Assembly: GCA_003149835.1 (NCBI GenBank)
Contig: QAMX01000058.1
Span: forward strand, 1-15,135
Length of the DNA stretch: 15,135 nucleotides
Reading direction: 5' to 3'
DNA from: Clostridiales bacterium
GTDB taxonomy: Bacteria > Bacillota > Clostridia > Oscillospirales > QAMX01
Shown: piece after piece, positions 6,410 through 14,321 of the stretch
How positions within the stretch are numbered: the stretch's first letter is position 1
How the letters are laid out: every line of letters starts with the position of its first letter
Position numbers and translations under genes: made by a program
The notes under the pieces: model-generated
Databases searched by the model: none
What the model was told of the DNA's origin: nothing
What the model saw: the letters and a program-made list of their open reading frames with translations, nothing else

Positions 6410-7267
6410 ATGATCTACCTGACGCAGTTTCTATTCCCCGATGAAGCTATGGAGACGGACTTTCTCTGGAAGGTGGGAAACACCTGCGCATATTATCCAT
6501 TCAGGGTATTGTCGGCGCACGGCCTCGAACGAATTGATTTTGAACCCATCACCATTTTATACGGAGGAAACGGTTCGGGCAAGTCGACGGCGTTAAACGT
6601 CATCGCCGACAAAACAGAAGCCGCCCGCGAGTCCATATACAATCAGTCCGCTTTCTATCCGGACTATGTAAAGATGTGCAGAATACCGATGTTAGACAAA
6701 CTCCCTGAAAACAGCAAAATGATCACCAGCGACGACGTATTCGATTACATGCTGAATATCCGCAGCTTAAACGAAGGGATTCGGGAAAAAAGAAAAGACG
6801 TCATGAAAGAATACTTAGACGCCAAATATTCGCAGTTTCAAATGAAATCCATGGCCGACTATGACCGGTTAAAAAAAGTCAATCAAGCGCGGAGTAAAAC
6901 GCAGTCGAAGTTTGTTCGCAGTGAAGTCATGGAGCAGGTTCATGAATATTCCAACGGGGAAAGCGCCTTCCGATACTTTATTGAAAAAATCGACGGAGAG
7001 GGCTTCTATATTCTGGATGAGCCTGAAAACAGCCTCGACCCTAAGCACCAGTTGGATTTAAAGAGCTTTATTGAGGATTCCGCCCGTTTTTTCGGATGTC
7101 AGTTTCTGATATCCACGCACTCGCCGTTCCTTCTCTCTATGAAAGGCGCAAAGATCTATAACCTCGACGAAAAGCCCGCAGCGGTCAGAAAATGGACGGA
7201 ACTGGAAAACGTGCGGATCTACTATGACTTTTTCCAAACCAACCGCGGGGATTTCTCTGAATTTTGA
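6410..7267 (+). CDS. Orphan ABC/AAA-type ATPase (AAA_21-like, predicted)
   Basis: The 285-residue soluble protein has the full ABC-type nucleotide site: Walker A GGNGSGKST (52-60), signature-like YSNGES (180-185), Walker B FYILDEPE (199-206) and a switch histidine in STHSP (His237). A charged region at about 115-170 (NEGIREKRKD, YDRLKKVNQARSK) lies where SMC/Rad50/OLD relatives have an insertion or coiled coil, but it is short. No membrane segment or nuclease domain is seen, and there is no partner gene, so it is not a transporter subunit I can pair. The start follows a purine-rich stretch (6391-6400) by 9 bases. Base use differs from the neighbours: 22 of 60 bases are G+C at 6781-6840, against 45 of 60 at 8161-8220 in recG, and AAA, AGA and ATA codons are common. 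Recent acquisition is inferred. The biological role is unknown. Confidence 0.85.
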   Translation: MIYLTQFLFPDEAMETDFLWKVGNTCAYYPFRVLSAHGLERIDFEPITILYGGNGSGKSTALNVIADKTEAARESIYNQSAFYPDYVKMCRIPMLDKLPENSKMITSDDVFDYMLNIRSLNEGIREKRKDVMKEYLDAKYSQFQMKSMADYDRLKKVNQARSKTQSKFVRSEVMEQVHEYSNGESAFRYFIEKIDGEGFYILDEPENSLDPKHQLDLKSFIEDSARFFGCQFLISTHSPFLLSMKGAKIYNLDEKPAAVRKWTELENVRIYYDFFQTNRGDFSEF

Positions 7268-7337
7268 CGACTGCCCCGCGATTGACAGCGCGCACGGAGC
7301 GCGCGCCGCGGTGAGACGAACCGCAGACAGCAATGAA

Positions 7338-7345
7338 AAAGGAGG
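7338..7345 (+). promoter_or_regulatory. Ribosome binding site that fixes the recG start
   Basis: AAAGGAGG lies 8 bases before the ATG at 7354. An in-frame ATG at 7333 precedes it, but using that start would place the Shine-Dalgarno sequence inside the coding region and add seven residues (MKKEVFF) encoded by the site itself. Confidence 0.8.
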
Positions 7346-7353
7346 TTTTTTTC

Positions 7354-9417
7354 ATGGCCGCCCCTATCGGGCCGGACGACAACGTCGTCTCTCTTAAAGG
7401 CGTCGGCGAAAAGCAGGCCGCCGCGTTTCTGCGCCTCGGCGTCAGAACGGTCGGCGAGCTGCTGCGGCTGTACCCGCGCGCCTATGAGGACCGGCGGCGG
7501 CTGTATACGATTCGGGAGCTGATCCCCGGCGAGCCGTGCCGCTTTGTCGCAATGATCGCCGAGGAGCCGACGTTTGCGCGGCTGAAAAACAACCTGACGA
7601 TCTTAAAGGTCAAGGCCGTCGACGAGACCGGCTCGATCCGCCTGACCTTTTTCAATATGCCGTATATGCGGAACCTGTTTCACACCGGTCAAGCCTATCA
7701 GTTTTACGGCCGCGTTGCAAACGAGGGCTTCGGCCTGACGATGGCGTCGCCGGAGTTTGAGCGCGTCTCCGGCGACGAAGCGCCGCAGGGGGCGATTCTC
7801 CCCGTATACCCGCTCACCGCGGGGCTTTCGCGCAAGCAGGTGACCAACGCGGTGCGCGCCGCTCTGTCGGCCTGCGGCGAAACGCTGCCGGAGCTGCTGC
7901 CCGAATCCGTTCTCTCCGCGCACGCGCTGACGCGCGACCGCGATGCGCTCGAAAATATCCACTTTCCGGCGTCGGAGGAGGCGCTGAACGCCGCGCGGCG
8001 GAAGGTGATCTTTGAAGAGCTGTTCGTGCTGGCCGCGGGCTTATCCATGCTGAAAAACCGCCGCACCGGTTTGGCCGGAAAACGGTATGCCCCCTGCGAT
8101 GACGCGCTTCTGCGCGCGCAGCTGCCGTTTGCGCTGACCGGCGCGCAGGAGCGCGTCATCGCCGAAGCGCTCGCCGACCTCCGCAGCGGCCGGCTGATGA
8201 ACCGGCTCGTGCAGGGCGACGTCGGCAGCGGCAAGACGCTCGTCGGCGCGTTTGTAGCCTATCAGGTGATCGCAGGCGGCGATCAGGCCGCCTTAATGGC
8301 GCCGACGGAAATTTTAGCGTCGCAGCATTACGCGACGTTTGAACGGCTGTTTGAGCCGCTCGGTATCCGAACGGTGCTCATCACCGGCAAAATGCCGGCC
8401 GCGCAGCGCCGCGCGGCCGCTGCGGCCATCGCAGACGGAACGGCGCAGATGGTCGTCGGAACGCACGCGGTGCTGTCGCAGGGCGTCGATTTTGCCGCGC
8501 TTGGGCTTGTCATCTGCGACGAGCAGCAGCGCTTCGGCGTCAAGCAGCGCGCGGCGCTGAGCGCCAAAGGCGACAACCCCCACATGCTCGTCATGAGCGC
8601 GACGCCGATCCCGCGCACGCTGGCGCTGATTCTCTACGGAGACCTCGACCTCTCGATTATTGACGAGCTGCCGCCCGGGCGGCAGAAGATCGATACCTTT
8701 CTCGTCGACAACGGCCTGCGGCGTCGGCTCGAAGCCTTTGTCCGCAAGCAGACGGCGGAGGGCCATCAAAGCTATATCGTCTGCCCGCTCATCGACGAGA
8801 CCGACGACGAGGAGATGAAATCCGTCGCCGCCTACGCCGATTCCATCGCCAAGGAGGTCTTCCCCGACCTGCGCGTCGCCTGCCTGCACGGGCGGATGAA
8901 GTCCGCCGAAAAAGACGCGGTGATGGCGGCGTTTGTCCGCGGCGAAACCGACGTGCTCGTTTCAACGACGGTCGTCGAGGTCGGCGTCGACAACCCAAAC
9001 GCGACGCTGATGGTCGTCGAAAACGCCGAGCGCTTCGGCCTCAGCCAGCTTCACCAGCTCCGCGGCCGCGTCGGGCGCGGAGCCGCCAAGTCCTACTGTG
9101 TGCTCGTCTGCGGCAGCGGCGGCAAAAACGTAAAGGAGCGTCTGCAAATTCTCTGCCGCTCAAACGACGGGTATGAAATCGCCCAGCGCGATTTGGAGCT
9201 CCGCGGCCCCGGCTCGTTTTTCGGCGAAGCGCAGCACGGTCTGCCCTCGCTGCGCATGGCCAGCCTGACGGCGGATATGCCGCTTTTACAGGAGGCGCAG
9301 CGTGCCGCCCATGCGCTGCTGGAAACGGACCCCGCGCTGTCGGAGCCCGAACACGCCGCGCTGCGCAGCCGCGTCTACGCGCTCTTCGACACCGAAGACG
9401 GCAACACCTTTAACTGA
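7354..9417 (+). CDS. recG: ATP-dependent DNA helicase RecG
   Basis: The 687-residue protein matches the usual RecG length. RecG remodels stalled replication forks and branched recombination intermediates. An N-terminal helix-hairpin-like segment (SLKGVGEKQAAAFLRLGVRTVGELL) leads into the OB-fold wedge domain (about 55-150) that binds branched DNA. Helicase motifs follow in order: Walker A GDVGSGKT (288-295), PTEILASQH, motif II as DEQQRFG (389-395), SATPIPRT (415-422), LHGRMKSAEK, STTVVEVGVDNPNA, and motif VI QLRGRVGRG ending at 576. Many RecG proteins have DEQHRFG; a Gln occupies that variable position here. The C-terminal ERLQILCRSNDGYEIAQRDL segment is also typical. No promoter is evident in the 86 bases before it, so it is probably co-transcribed with the ATPase gene. 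The ABC exporter gene follows 68 bases later. Confidence 0.97.
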   Translation: MAAPIGPDDNVVSLKGVGEKQAAAFLRLGVRTVGELLRLYPRAYEDRRRLYTIRELIPGEPCRFVAMIAEEPTFARLKNNLTILKVKAVDETGSIRLTFFNMPYMRNLFHTGQAYQFYGRVANEGFGLTMASPEFERVSGDEAPQGAILPVYPLTAGLSRKQVTNAVRAALSACGETLPELLPESVLSAHALTRDRDALENIHFPASEEALNAARRKVIFEELFVLAAGLSMLKNRRTGLAGKRYAPCDDALLRAQLPFALTGAQERVIAEALADLRSGRLMNRLVQGDVGSGKTLVGAFVAYQVIAGGDQAALMAPTEILASQHYATFERLFEPLGIRTVLITGKMPAAQRRAAAAAIADGTAQMVVGTHAVLSQGVDFAALGLVICDEQQRFGVKQRAALSAKGDNPHMLVMSATPIPRTLALILYGDLDLSIIDELPPGRQKIDTFLVDNGLRRRLEAFVRKQTAEGHQSYIVCPLIDETDDEEMKSVAAYADSIAKEVFPDLRVACLHGRMKSAEKDAVMAAFVRGETDVLVSTTVVEVGVDNPNATLMVVENAERFGLSQLHQLRGRVGRGAAKSYCVLVCGSGGKNVKERLQILCRSNDGYEIAQRDLELRGPGSFFGEAQHGLPSLRMASLTADMPLLQEAQRAAHALLETDPALSEPEHAALRSRVYALFDTEDGNTFN

Positions 9418-9485
9418 AACCCTGACGGATTCTACGGCGGAAACCATTACGCCAAACGATTTGATGACTATGGAGGCGACACAAT

Positions 9486-10238
9486 ATGCTTGAGCTTACG
9501 CACGTCAATAAAACTTATGCCAAGGGAAAGATCAAGGCGGTAGACGATTTTTCGCTCTCTGTCCGGCGCGGCGAGATTTTCGGTTTTATCGGCCCCAACG
9601 GCGCCGGCAAAACGACGACGATTAAAATGATCATGGGCATTCTGCGGCCGGACGGCGGAACGATCACCGTCGACGGCGTCGACATTGCCCGCCAGCCGGT
9701 CACGGCGAAGCGGAGGATCGGCTATGTGCCCGACAACCAGGAGATCTACGACCGCCTCACCGGCCGGGAATACCTGAACTTTATCGCCGATCTCTACCGC
9801 GTCGGCAAGGCCGAGCGTCAATCTGCGATGGAAAAATATCTCGCGATGTTCGACATTCAAAACGCTGTCAACGAGCAGATCCGCTCCTATTCTCACGGCA
9901 TGAAGCAAAAGCTGATGCTGACCGCCGCGCTGATCCCCGCGCCGGCGCTCTGGGTGCTCGACGAGCCGCTCGTCGGCCTTGACCCCAAATCCGCCCATCA
10001 GCTCAAGCTCGAAATGCGGAACCACTGCAACGCAGGCAACACGGTGTTCTTCTCGACGCATGTGCTCGAAGTCGCCGAAAAGCTCTGCGACCGCATCGCC
10101 ATTATCGACAACGGCCGCCTGATCGCGGTCGGCAGCGTCGAGGAGCTCAAACAGAGTCACGCGGACGGCGCGCTCGGCGGCGAGAGCCTTGAAAGCGTCT
10201 TCCTGTCCCTGACGGAGGGCGAGGAGGCGCAGCAATGA
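9486..10238 (+). CDS. ABC transporter ATP-binding protein
   Basis: The 250-residue nucleotide-binding subunit contains Walker A GPNGAGKTT (36-44), a Q-loop at PDNQEIY (Gln85), signature YSHGMKQKL (135-143), Walker B LWVLDEP (155-161), D-loop GLDP and the switch His192 in FSTH. It is of the CcmA/NatA-like type that pairs with ABC-2 style exporter permeases. GGAGG (9472-9476) lies 9 bases before the ATG. Its TGA overlaps the ATG of the permease gene (ATGA at 10235-10238), so the two are translationally coupled and almost certainly form one complex. The substrate cannot be read from the sequence; no peptide, lantibiotic or regulator gene is adjacent. Confidence 0.95.
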   Translation: MLELTHVNKTYAKGKIKAVDDFSLSVRRGEIFGFIGPNGAGKTTTIKMIMGILRPDGGTITVDGVDIARQPVTAKRRIGYVPDNQEIYDRLTGREYLNFIADLYRVGKAERQSAMEKYLAMFDIQNAVNEQIRSYSHGMKQKLMLTAALIPAPALWVLDEPLVGLDPKSAHQLKLEMRNHCNAGNTVFFSTHVLEVAEKLCDRIAIIDNGRLIAVGSVEELKQSHADGALGGESLESVFLSLTEGEEAQQ

Positions 10239-11902
10239 GCGCGGTGTGGCTGCTTTTAAAGGTTCAGTTCAAAACGCGGTTCAGCCTGCGGGAAATGACT
10301 TCTGTGCGTTCCGGCGGCCGGAGCGGAACGCTGAAACGCGCCGCGATGGCGCTGCTGTTCGCATTTCTGTTTGTCTACCTGATCGCGGTCTATACGCTGC
10401 TGCTCAACATGATGCTGACCGCCGCGATTGAATTTGAATATCCGCAGATCGTCATGGATCTCGTCGTTCTCTGCACGATGGTTCTGACGGCCGTATTCGG
10501 GATCTTCATTGTGTTGTCAAACATCTTTTTAGCGCGCGATTCCACGCTTCTGTCCTCTCTGCCTGTGTCGGGCCGGCAGATTTTCCTCTCGAAATTTTTG
10601 TTTGTCTACCTGAGCGAGGCGGCGATCTCGGCGCTCTTTATCCTCCCCGCCGTCATTCTCTACGCCGTCAAGGTCGAGGGCGCGATGGGGATCGGCATTT
10701 TCCTGCGCGCGCTGTATGTGATCCTGCTCTCGCCGATGCTGCCGCTGCTCGTCGCGACGCTGCTCGTCTCCGCGCTGATGCTGATCATCGGCCGGCTGCG
10801 GCGCAGAGATCTGTTCATCACCGTGGGCTCGTTTGTCATGCTCGCCGCGCTCATGATCGGCCAATTCGCTATCCAGTCGAAAATGCAGGCGGCGGCGATG
10901 ACCGGCAACGATTTCTTTGCCGATCTCTTCAAAAACAGCTGGACGACGATGAATTCTCTGTCCGTCCCGCCGTTCAGCTGGGCTTCGTTTGGCATTCACG
11001 GCGGCGGCGTTACCTCTCTGCTGTCTCTGATCTGCTTTACGATTCTGTCCCTGATGGTCTTTTTCTTTGTCTGGCTGATTAGCGGCGCGATCTATAAATA
11101 CGCGGTCTCCGTCAACTCCGAAGCGCGCAAAAAATCGAAGGCCGTCAAAGCGGGCGAGCTGTCGGCCGGCTCCGCTTCCCCGCGCGCCGCGATTTTCAAA
11201 AAAGAATGGCGCGTTTTGTTCCGCACGCCGGTGTATGTGACCAACTCCCTCTCCGGCGCGGCCATAGCGCTCATTCTGCTGCTGACGCCGGTTTTTTCCG
11301 ACGGCTTTTCCGCCATCCGCGCGCTGATCGCCGAGCTGCCCTCCCCCATCGTCGCGCTGGCGCTCGCCGGTATCATCGTCTTCTTTTCCTCGCTAAATAT
11401 GGGCGCTTCAACGGTGGTTTCCCGCGAGGGGCGCGCGTTTGAATATCTGCGGTCGCTCCCGGTCGAGCCGCGCGATCTCTATGCGGCTAAGCTCCTGTTC
11501 GGCGTCAGCCTGTGCCTGTTCTGGGCAATTCCGCTCAGCATCGGCGCCGTGCCCGCCTTCGGCGTCAGCGTGCCCGCCGCGCTCTGCGGCTTTGTGCTCG
11601 GTATGCTCGGCAGCGCCCTCGTCTCCGTGCTGGGCGCATGGGTCGATTTCGTGCGGCCGAAGCTCGCCTGGATCAACGAAACCGAGGCGATGAAGCAGAA
11701 CATGAACGGCATGCTGGCGATGCTCATCGCAATCGGGCTGACGCTTCTGTTCGCCGGCGGCGTTTATCTGCTGTTTGCCAAGACGTCGTTCGCGCCGTGG
11801 GCGATTCTGGCGCTCTGCGCCGCCGTTCTCGTCGCCGCCTGCGCGCTGGCCGTATCGGCGGCGCTGAAAGCGGGCGAAAAGGCTTACGGCCGCTCTGAAT
11901 AA
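10235..11902 (+). CDS. ABC exporter permease with two homologous halves
   Basis: The 555-residue integral membrane protein has about twelve hydrophobic segments, near 36-60, 73-97, 121-146, 155-185, 191-212, 258-285, 334-352, 370-390, 420-440, 444-468, 493-515 and 520-545. A cytoplasmic basic linker (EARKKSKAVKAG, about 296-307) divides it. The two halves look related: SSLPVSGRQIFLSKFLF (107-123) aligns with RSLPVEPRDLYAAKLLF (406-422), and each half opens with a basic amphipathic stretch (KVQFKTRF at 9-16; FKKEWRVLFR at 321-330). The SLPV-R-K motif is common in ABC-2 type exporters. One chain may therefore supply both membrane halves for a dimer of the ATPase encoded just upstream. The substrate is unknown. 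A spacer of 65 bases follows before folC, with only a 5-bp hairpin at 11937-11950. Confidence 0.88.
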   Translation: MSAVWLLLKVQFKTRFSLREMTSVRSGGRSGTLKRAAMALLFAFLFVYLIAVYTLLLNMMLTAAIEFEYPQIVMDLVVLCTMVLTAVFGIFIVLSNIFLARDSTLLSSLPVSGRQIFLSKFLFVYLSEAAISALFILPAVILYAVKVEGAMGIGIFLRALYVILLSPMLPLLVATLLVSALMLIIGRLRRRDLFITVGSFVMLAALMIGQFAIQSKMQAAAMTGNDFFADLFKNSWTTMNSLSVPPFSWASFGIHGGGVTSLLSLICFTILSLMVFFFVWLISGAIYKYAVSVNSEARKKSKAVKAGELSAGSASPRAAIFKKEWRVLFRTPVYVTNSLSGAAIALILLLTPVFSDGFSAIRALIAELPSPIVALALAGIIVFFSSLNMGASTVVSREGRAFEYLRSLPVEPRDLYAAKLLFGVSLCLFWAIPLSIGAVPAFGVSVPAALCGFVLGMLGSALVSVLGAWVDFVRPKLAWINETEAMKQNMNGMLAMLIAIGLTLLFAGGVYLLFAKTSFAPWAILALCAAVLVAACALAVSAALKAGEKAYGRSE

Positions 11903-11967
11903 GCGTTAGCCGCTGATACGGTCTGTCAGAATTATCAACCGATAACGGTTTAAAAGGAGAAAACTGC

Positions 11968-13299
11968 ATGGAAAAACCGATTGCAAACGCCACCTATGAG
12001 GACGCGCTCGCTTATATCGCCTCGCACGAGCGCTTCGGCTCCAAGCTCGGCCTGGAAACCATCGGCCGCTTACTCGACCGGCTCGGAAATCCCCAGAAAG
12101 GTCTGAACTTTATCCACGTCGCCGGCACCAACGGCAAGGGCAGCACGACGGCGATGATCGCCGGGGCTTTAACGGCCGCGGGCTATAAGACGGGGATGTA
12201 TATCTCCCCCGCCGTCGAGGCCTTTTCCGAACGCATTCAAATCAATATGGCGCCCGCCGGCGAGGAGCGCATCGCGGCGGCCGTCTTTGCCGTCAAGGCG
12301 GCGGCGGACGCGATGGAGGCGGCCGGCGAAGGCGTCGTGACGGAGTTTGAGATCGTCACCAGCGCCGCCTTCCTCGTCTACCGCGACTGCGGCTGTGATT
12401 TCGCGGTCCTTGAAACCGGCCTCGGCGGCCGCTATGACGCGACGAACATCATCGACCGGCCGCTTGCGGCGGTTATCACCTCGGTATCCTTTGACCACAT
12501 GGCGGTGCTCGGCGATACGCTTGAAAAGATCGCCGCTGAGAAATGCGGGATTATTAAAAACGGCTGCCCTGTCGTCGCCTACGCCGAACAGCCGCCTGAG
12601 GCGCTGCATACGATTCAGGCCCACTGCGAAGCCGCCGGCTCGGCGCTCATCGTTCCGCGGCTCGACGCCTTTTCCGTCGTCAGCCTTGACCTCGACGGCA
12701 CGCGCTTCCTTTACGAAGGAAAGGAATACGCCACCCCGATGACAGGCGTTCACTTCGCCAAGAACGCGCTCAGCGCCATCGAGACGTTGAAGCTGCTCGC
12801 CAAGGCGGGGTACGCCGTAGACGACGCGGCGATCTCCGCCGGAATCGCCGGAAAGCCGATGGCGGCGCGGATGGAAAAAATCTATGACGAGCCCTGTGTG
12901 CTGCTCGACGGCGCTCATAACCCCGACGGCGTCGAAAAGCTCTGTCAGACCATCGACACCGTTTTGCAAGGACGGCGAATCATCACCGTCATGGGCATGC
13001 TCCGCGACAAGGATTACGGCAAGTGCATCCCGGAGATCGCGCAGCGCAGCGACGTGTTTATCGCGACGACGCCTCCGTCGCCCCGCGCGCTCCCGGCGCG
13101 CGAAACGGCGGCTCTGGCCAACGGCAAGGCGCCGCTGGTCTGCATCGCCCAGCGCACGCAGATGGCTTTTATCTCCGCCATGCGCTTTGCCAAGCCCGGC
13201 GACGTCGTCCTTTGCTGCGGCTCGCTCTCTTTCCTCGGCGGCTGTAAGGAAACGCTGCGCTATTTAATCGAAATGGACGCGAAATACAACATATTTTGA
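11968..13299 (+). CDS. folC: Bifunctional folylpolyglutamate synthase/dihydrofolate synthase
   Basis: The 443-residue Mur-ligase-family enzyme adds L-glutamate to dihydropteroate and to reduced folates using ATP. The N-terminal part has the FolC opening EDALAYIASHERFG and FIHVAGTNGKGSTT (P-loop at 53-60). Further motifs are EIVTSAAF (128-135), LETGLGGRYDATN (148-160), SFDHMAVLGDTLEKIAAEKCGIIK (174-197, with Lys192 at the position that is carbamylated in homologues) and LLDGAHNPDG (312-321) opening the C-terminal domain. AAGGAGA precedes the ATG by 8 bases. Whether it has both activities or only the polyglutamylating one cannot be told from the sequence; no folP or folB is adjacent. Length and motif set are complete. 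Confidence 0.95.
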   Translation: MEKPIANATYEDALAYIASHERFGSKLGLETIGRLLDRLGNPQKGLNFIHVAGTNGKGSTTAMIAGALTAAGYKTGMYISPAVEAFSERIQINMAPAGEERIAAAVFAVKAAADAMEAAGEGVVTEFEIVTSAAFLVYRDCGCDFAVLETGLGGRYDATNIIDRPLAAVITSVSFDHMAVLGDTLEKIAAEKCGIIKNGCPVVAYAEQPPEALHTIQAHCEAAGSALIVPRLDAFSVVSLDLDGTRFLYEGKEYATPMTGVHFAKNALSAIETLKLLAKAGYAVDDAAISAGIAGKPMAARMEKIYDEPCVLLDGAHNPDGVEKLCQTIDTVLQGRRIITVMGMLRDKDYGKCIPEIAQRSDVFIATTPPSPRALPARETAALANGKAPLVCIAQRTQMAFISAMRFAKPGDVVLCCGSLSFLGGCKETLRYLIEMDAKYNIF

Positions 13300-13325
13300 C
13301 AGAGAATTCGGGTTACAATAAGAGT

Positions 13326-13355
13326 ACCGGAAAACGGCCGAAAAGAGCCGGTTTT
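13326..13355 (+). terminator. Weak candidate terminator after folC
   Basis: ACCGG (13326-13330) can pair with CCGGT (13348-13352), or alternatively AAAACGGC with GCCGGTTTT using one bulge. TTTT ends at 13355. The stem is short and the T-run brief, so read-through toward spoIIAA is possible. Confidence 0.35.
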
Positions 13356-13361
13356 GACGAT

Positions 13362-13391
13362 CCGGCCGGCGCGGCAGACAGCGCCGGCCGG
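13362..13391 (+). other. Strong hairpin in the folC-spoIIAA spacer
   Basis: CCGGCCGGCGC (13362-13372) and GCGCCGGCCGG (13381-13391) form a perfect 11-bp all-G/C stem with an 8-base loop. It has no T-run on either strand, so it is not a classical terminator. The remainder of the 250-base spacer holds no convincing gene. A perfect match to the sigma-H -10 pattern (AGAGAAT, 13301-13307) occurs at its left edge, but I see no good -35 box. Confidence 0.5.
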
Positions 13392-13549
13392 CGGTCATTT
13401 CCGGCGCCGCCGTCTCTCCCCTCGCGCCGCACGGCAAAGCGGGGACGGACGCGCCGAGCGCCTGACTTTCGCCGAACGTTTTCAGCGGTGCTCCTGTTTT
13501 TAGGGCGTTTTTCGGTATCGCAGAAATTCAGAAAGGGGATCACAAACGA

Positions 13550-13867
13550 ATGACCGTGGAATATTCCGCGACAGAGGACGGCGGCCGCCTGTCGTTTGCG
13601 GGCGAGCTGGATCACCATGCCGCCGCCGCCGCGATCCGCCGCTCCAACGCCCTGCTCGACGAGCATCAACCCGGCAGCGTCGTGCTTGACCTGTCCGGCA
13701 TGACCTTTATGGACAGCTCCGGCCTCGCCCTGCTGATGGGACTCCGCAAACGAATGGGCTATGTCGGCGGCGAGCTGTGCGTCCGGAACGTGCCGAGGCA
13801 AGCCTATCGCGTGCTCGTCAGCGCCGGCATGGACAAGCTGATGAAAATATCGAAAAAAGAGGACTGA
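13550..13867 (+). CDS. spoIIAA: Anti-sigma factor antagonist SpoIIAA
   Basis: The 105-residue single STAS-domain protein carries the segment VVLDLSGMTFMDSSGLALLMG (44-64); Ser57 in DSSG is the residue that SpoIIAB phosphorylates and SpoIIE dephosphorylates. In the sporulating cell, dephosphorylated SpoIIAA binds SpoIIAB and releases sigma-F. GGGG within AAAGGGG (13532-13538) is 11 bases before the ATG, a rather long spacing. The identity rests on the STAS motif plus the two following genes, since isolated STAS proteins can also be RsbV-like. The stop codon is 7 bases before spoIIAB. In B. subtilis the operon is driven by sigma-H; here only a partial sigma-H-like site is visible far upstream. 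Confidence 0.95.
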   Translation: MTVEYSATEDGGRLSFAGELDHHAAAAAIRRSNALLDEHQPGSVVLDLSGMTFMDSSGLALLMGLRKRMGYVGGELCVRNVPRQAYRVLVSAGMDKLMKISKKED

Positions 13868-13874
13868 ACGGAAG

Positions 13875-14321
13875 ATGAGAGAAACTTCACCGAAGACAAA
13901 GCTTGAACTGCCCGCCTCCTCGATCAACGAGAGCTTTGCCCGGGTCTTTGCCGCCGCTTATGCGACGCGGCTCGACCCGACGCTCGAGGAGCTGGCCGAC
14001 ATCAAAACCGTGATCAGCGAGGCGGTGACCAACGCAATCGTCCACGCCTATCCGCAGGGCGGCGGCATGGTATACATAACGGCGCGCGTCGTCAACGGCG
14101 ACACGCTCGAATATGTGATCCGCGACAAGGGCCGCGGTATCCCCGATATCCGTCAGGCTCTGGAACCGATGTTTACTACCGGCGGCGAAGAGCGCAGCGG
14201 TATGGGCTTCACGATTATGCAGAGCTTCACCGACCGCATGAGCGTAACCTCCAAAGAGGGCAAGGGCACAAAGGTGACGCTGCTGAAACGCATCGTCAAA
14301 CAGCCGTCGCGCGCCAAATGA
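13875..14321 (+). CDS. spoIIAB: Anti-sigma F factor SpoIIAB (serine kinase)
   Basis: The 148-residue GHKL-fold kinase binds and inhibits sigma-F and phosphorylates SpoIIAA. The N box is SEAVTNAIVHAY (48-59; catalytic Glu49, Mg-binding Asn53), the G1 box DKGRGIPD (84-91) and the G2 box RSGMGFTIMQSF (107-118). Arg107 sits at the lid position that contacts sigma-F and SpoIIAA in studied homologues. The C-terminal MSVTSKEGKGTKVTL segment is also typical. A GAGGA sequence (13859-13863) at the end of spoIIAA lies 11 bases before the ATG, and GGAAG lies closer. Its TGA overlaps the ATG of sigF by four bases, implying translational coupling, which helps keep anti-sigma and sigma levels matched. Confidence 0.96.
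   Translation: MRETSPKTKLELPASSINESFARVFAAAYATRLDPTLEELADIKTVISEAVTNAIVHAYPQGGGMVYITARVVNGDTLEYVIRDKGRGIPDIRQALEPMFTTGGEERSGMGFTIMQSFTDRMSVTSKEGKGTKVTLLKRIVKQPSRAK

Noticed and set aside
6410..7267. The orphan ATPase as part of a known anti-phage system (OLD/Gabija, retron or Septu-like)
   Set aside because: No TOPRIM, HNH, UvrD-like helicase, reverse transcriptase or other effector is fused or adjacent. Its neighbours are fakA and recG, so a defence role cannot be claimed.
7282..7310. TTGACA at 7282-7287 as a recG promoter
   Set aside because: The 17 bases after it form a GCGCGC hairpin and the expected -10 position reads GCCGCG. No -10 match exists at any sensible spacing.
13296..13319. 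TTGACA and TACAAT as a promoter for spoIIAA
   Set aside because: Only 12 bases separate the hexamers, too few for sigma-A, and the -35 box overlaps the end of folC.
13296..13553. 85-codon frame filling the folC-spoIIAA spacer, ending on the spoIIAA start codon
   Set aside because: TTG start without a ribosome binding site, Arg/Pro/Ala-rich composition typical of chance frames in G+C-rich DNA, and it spans a long hairpin.
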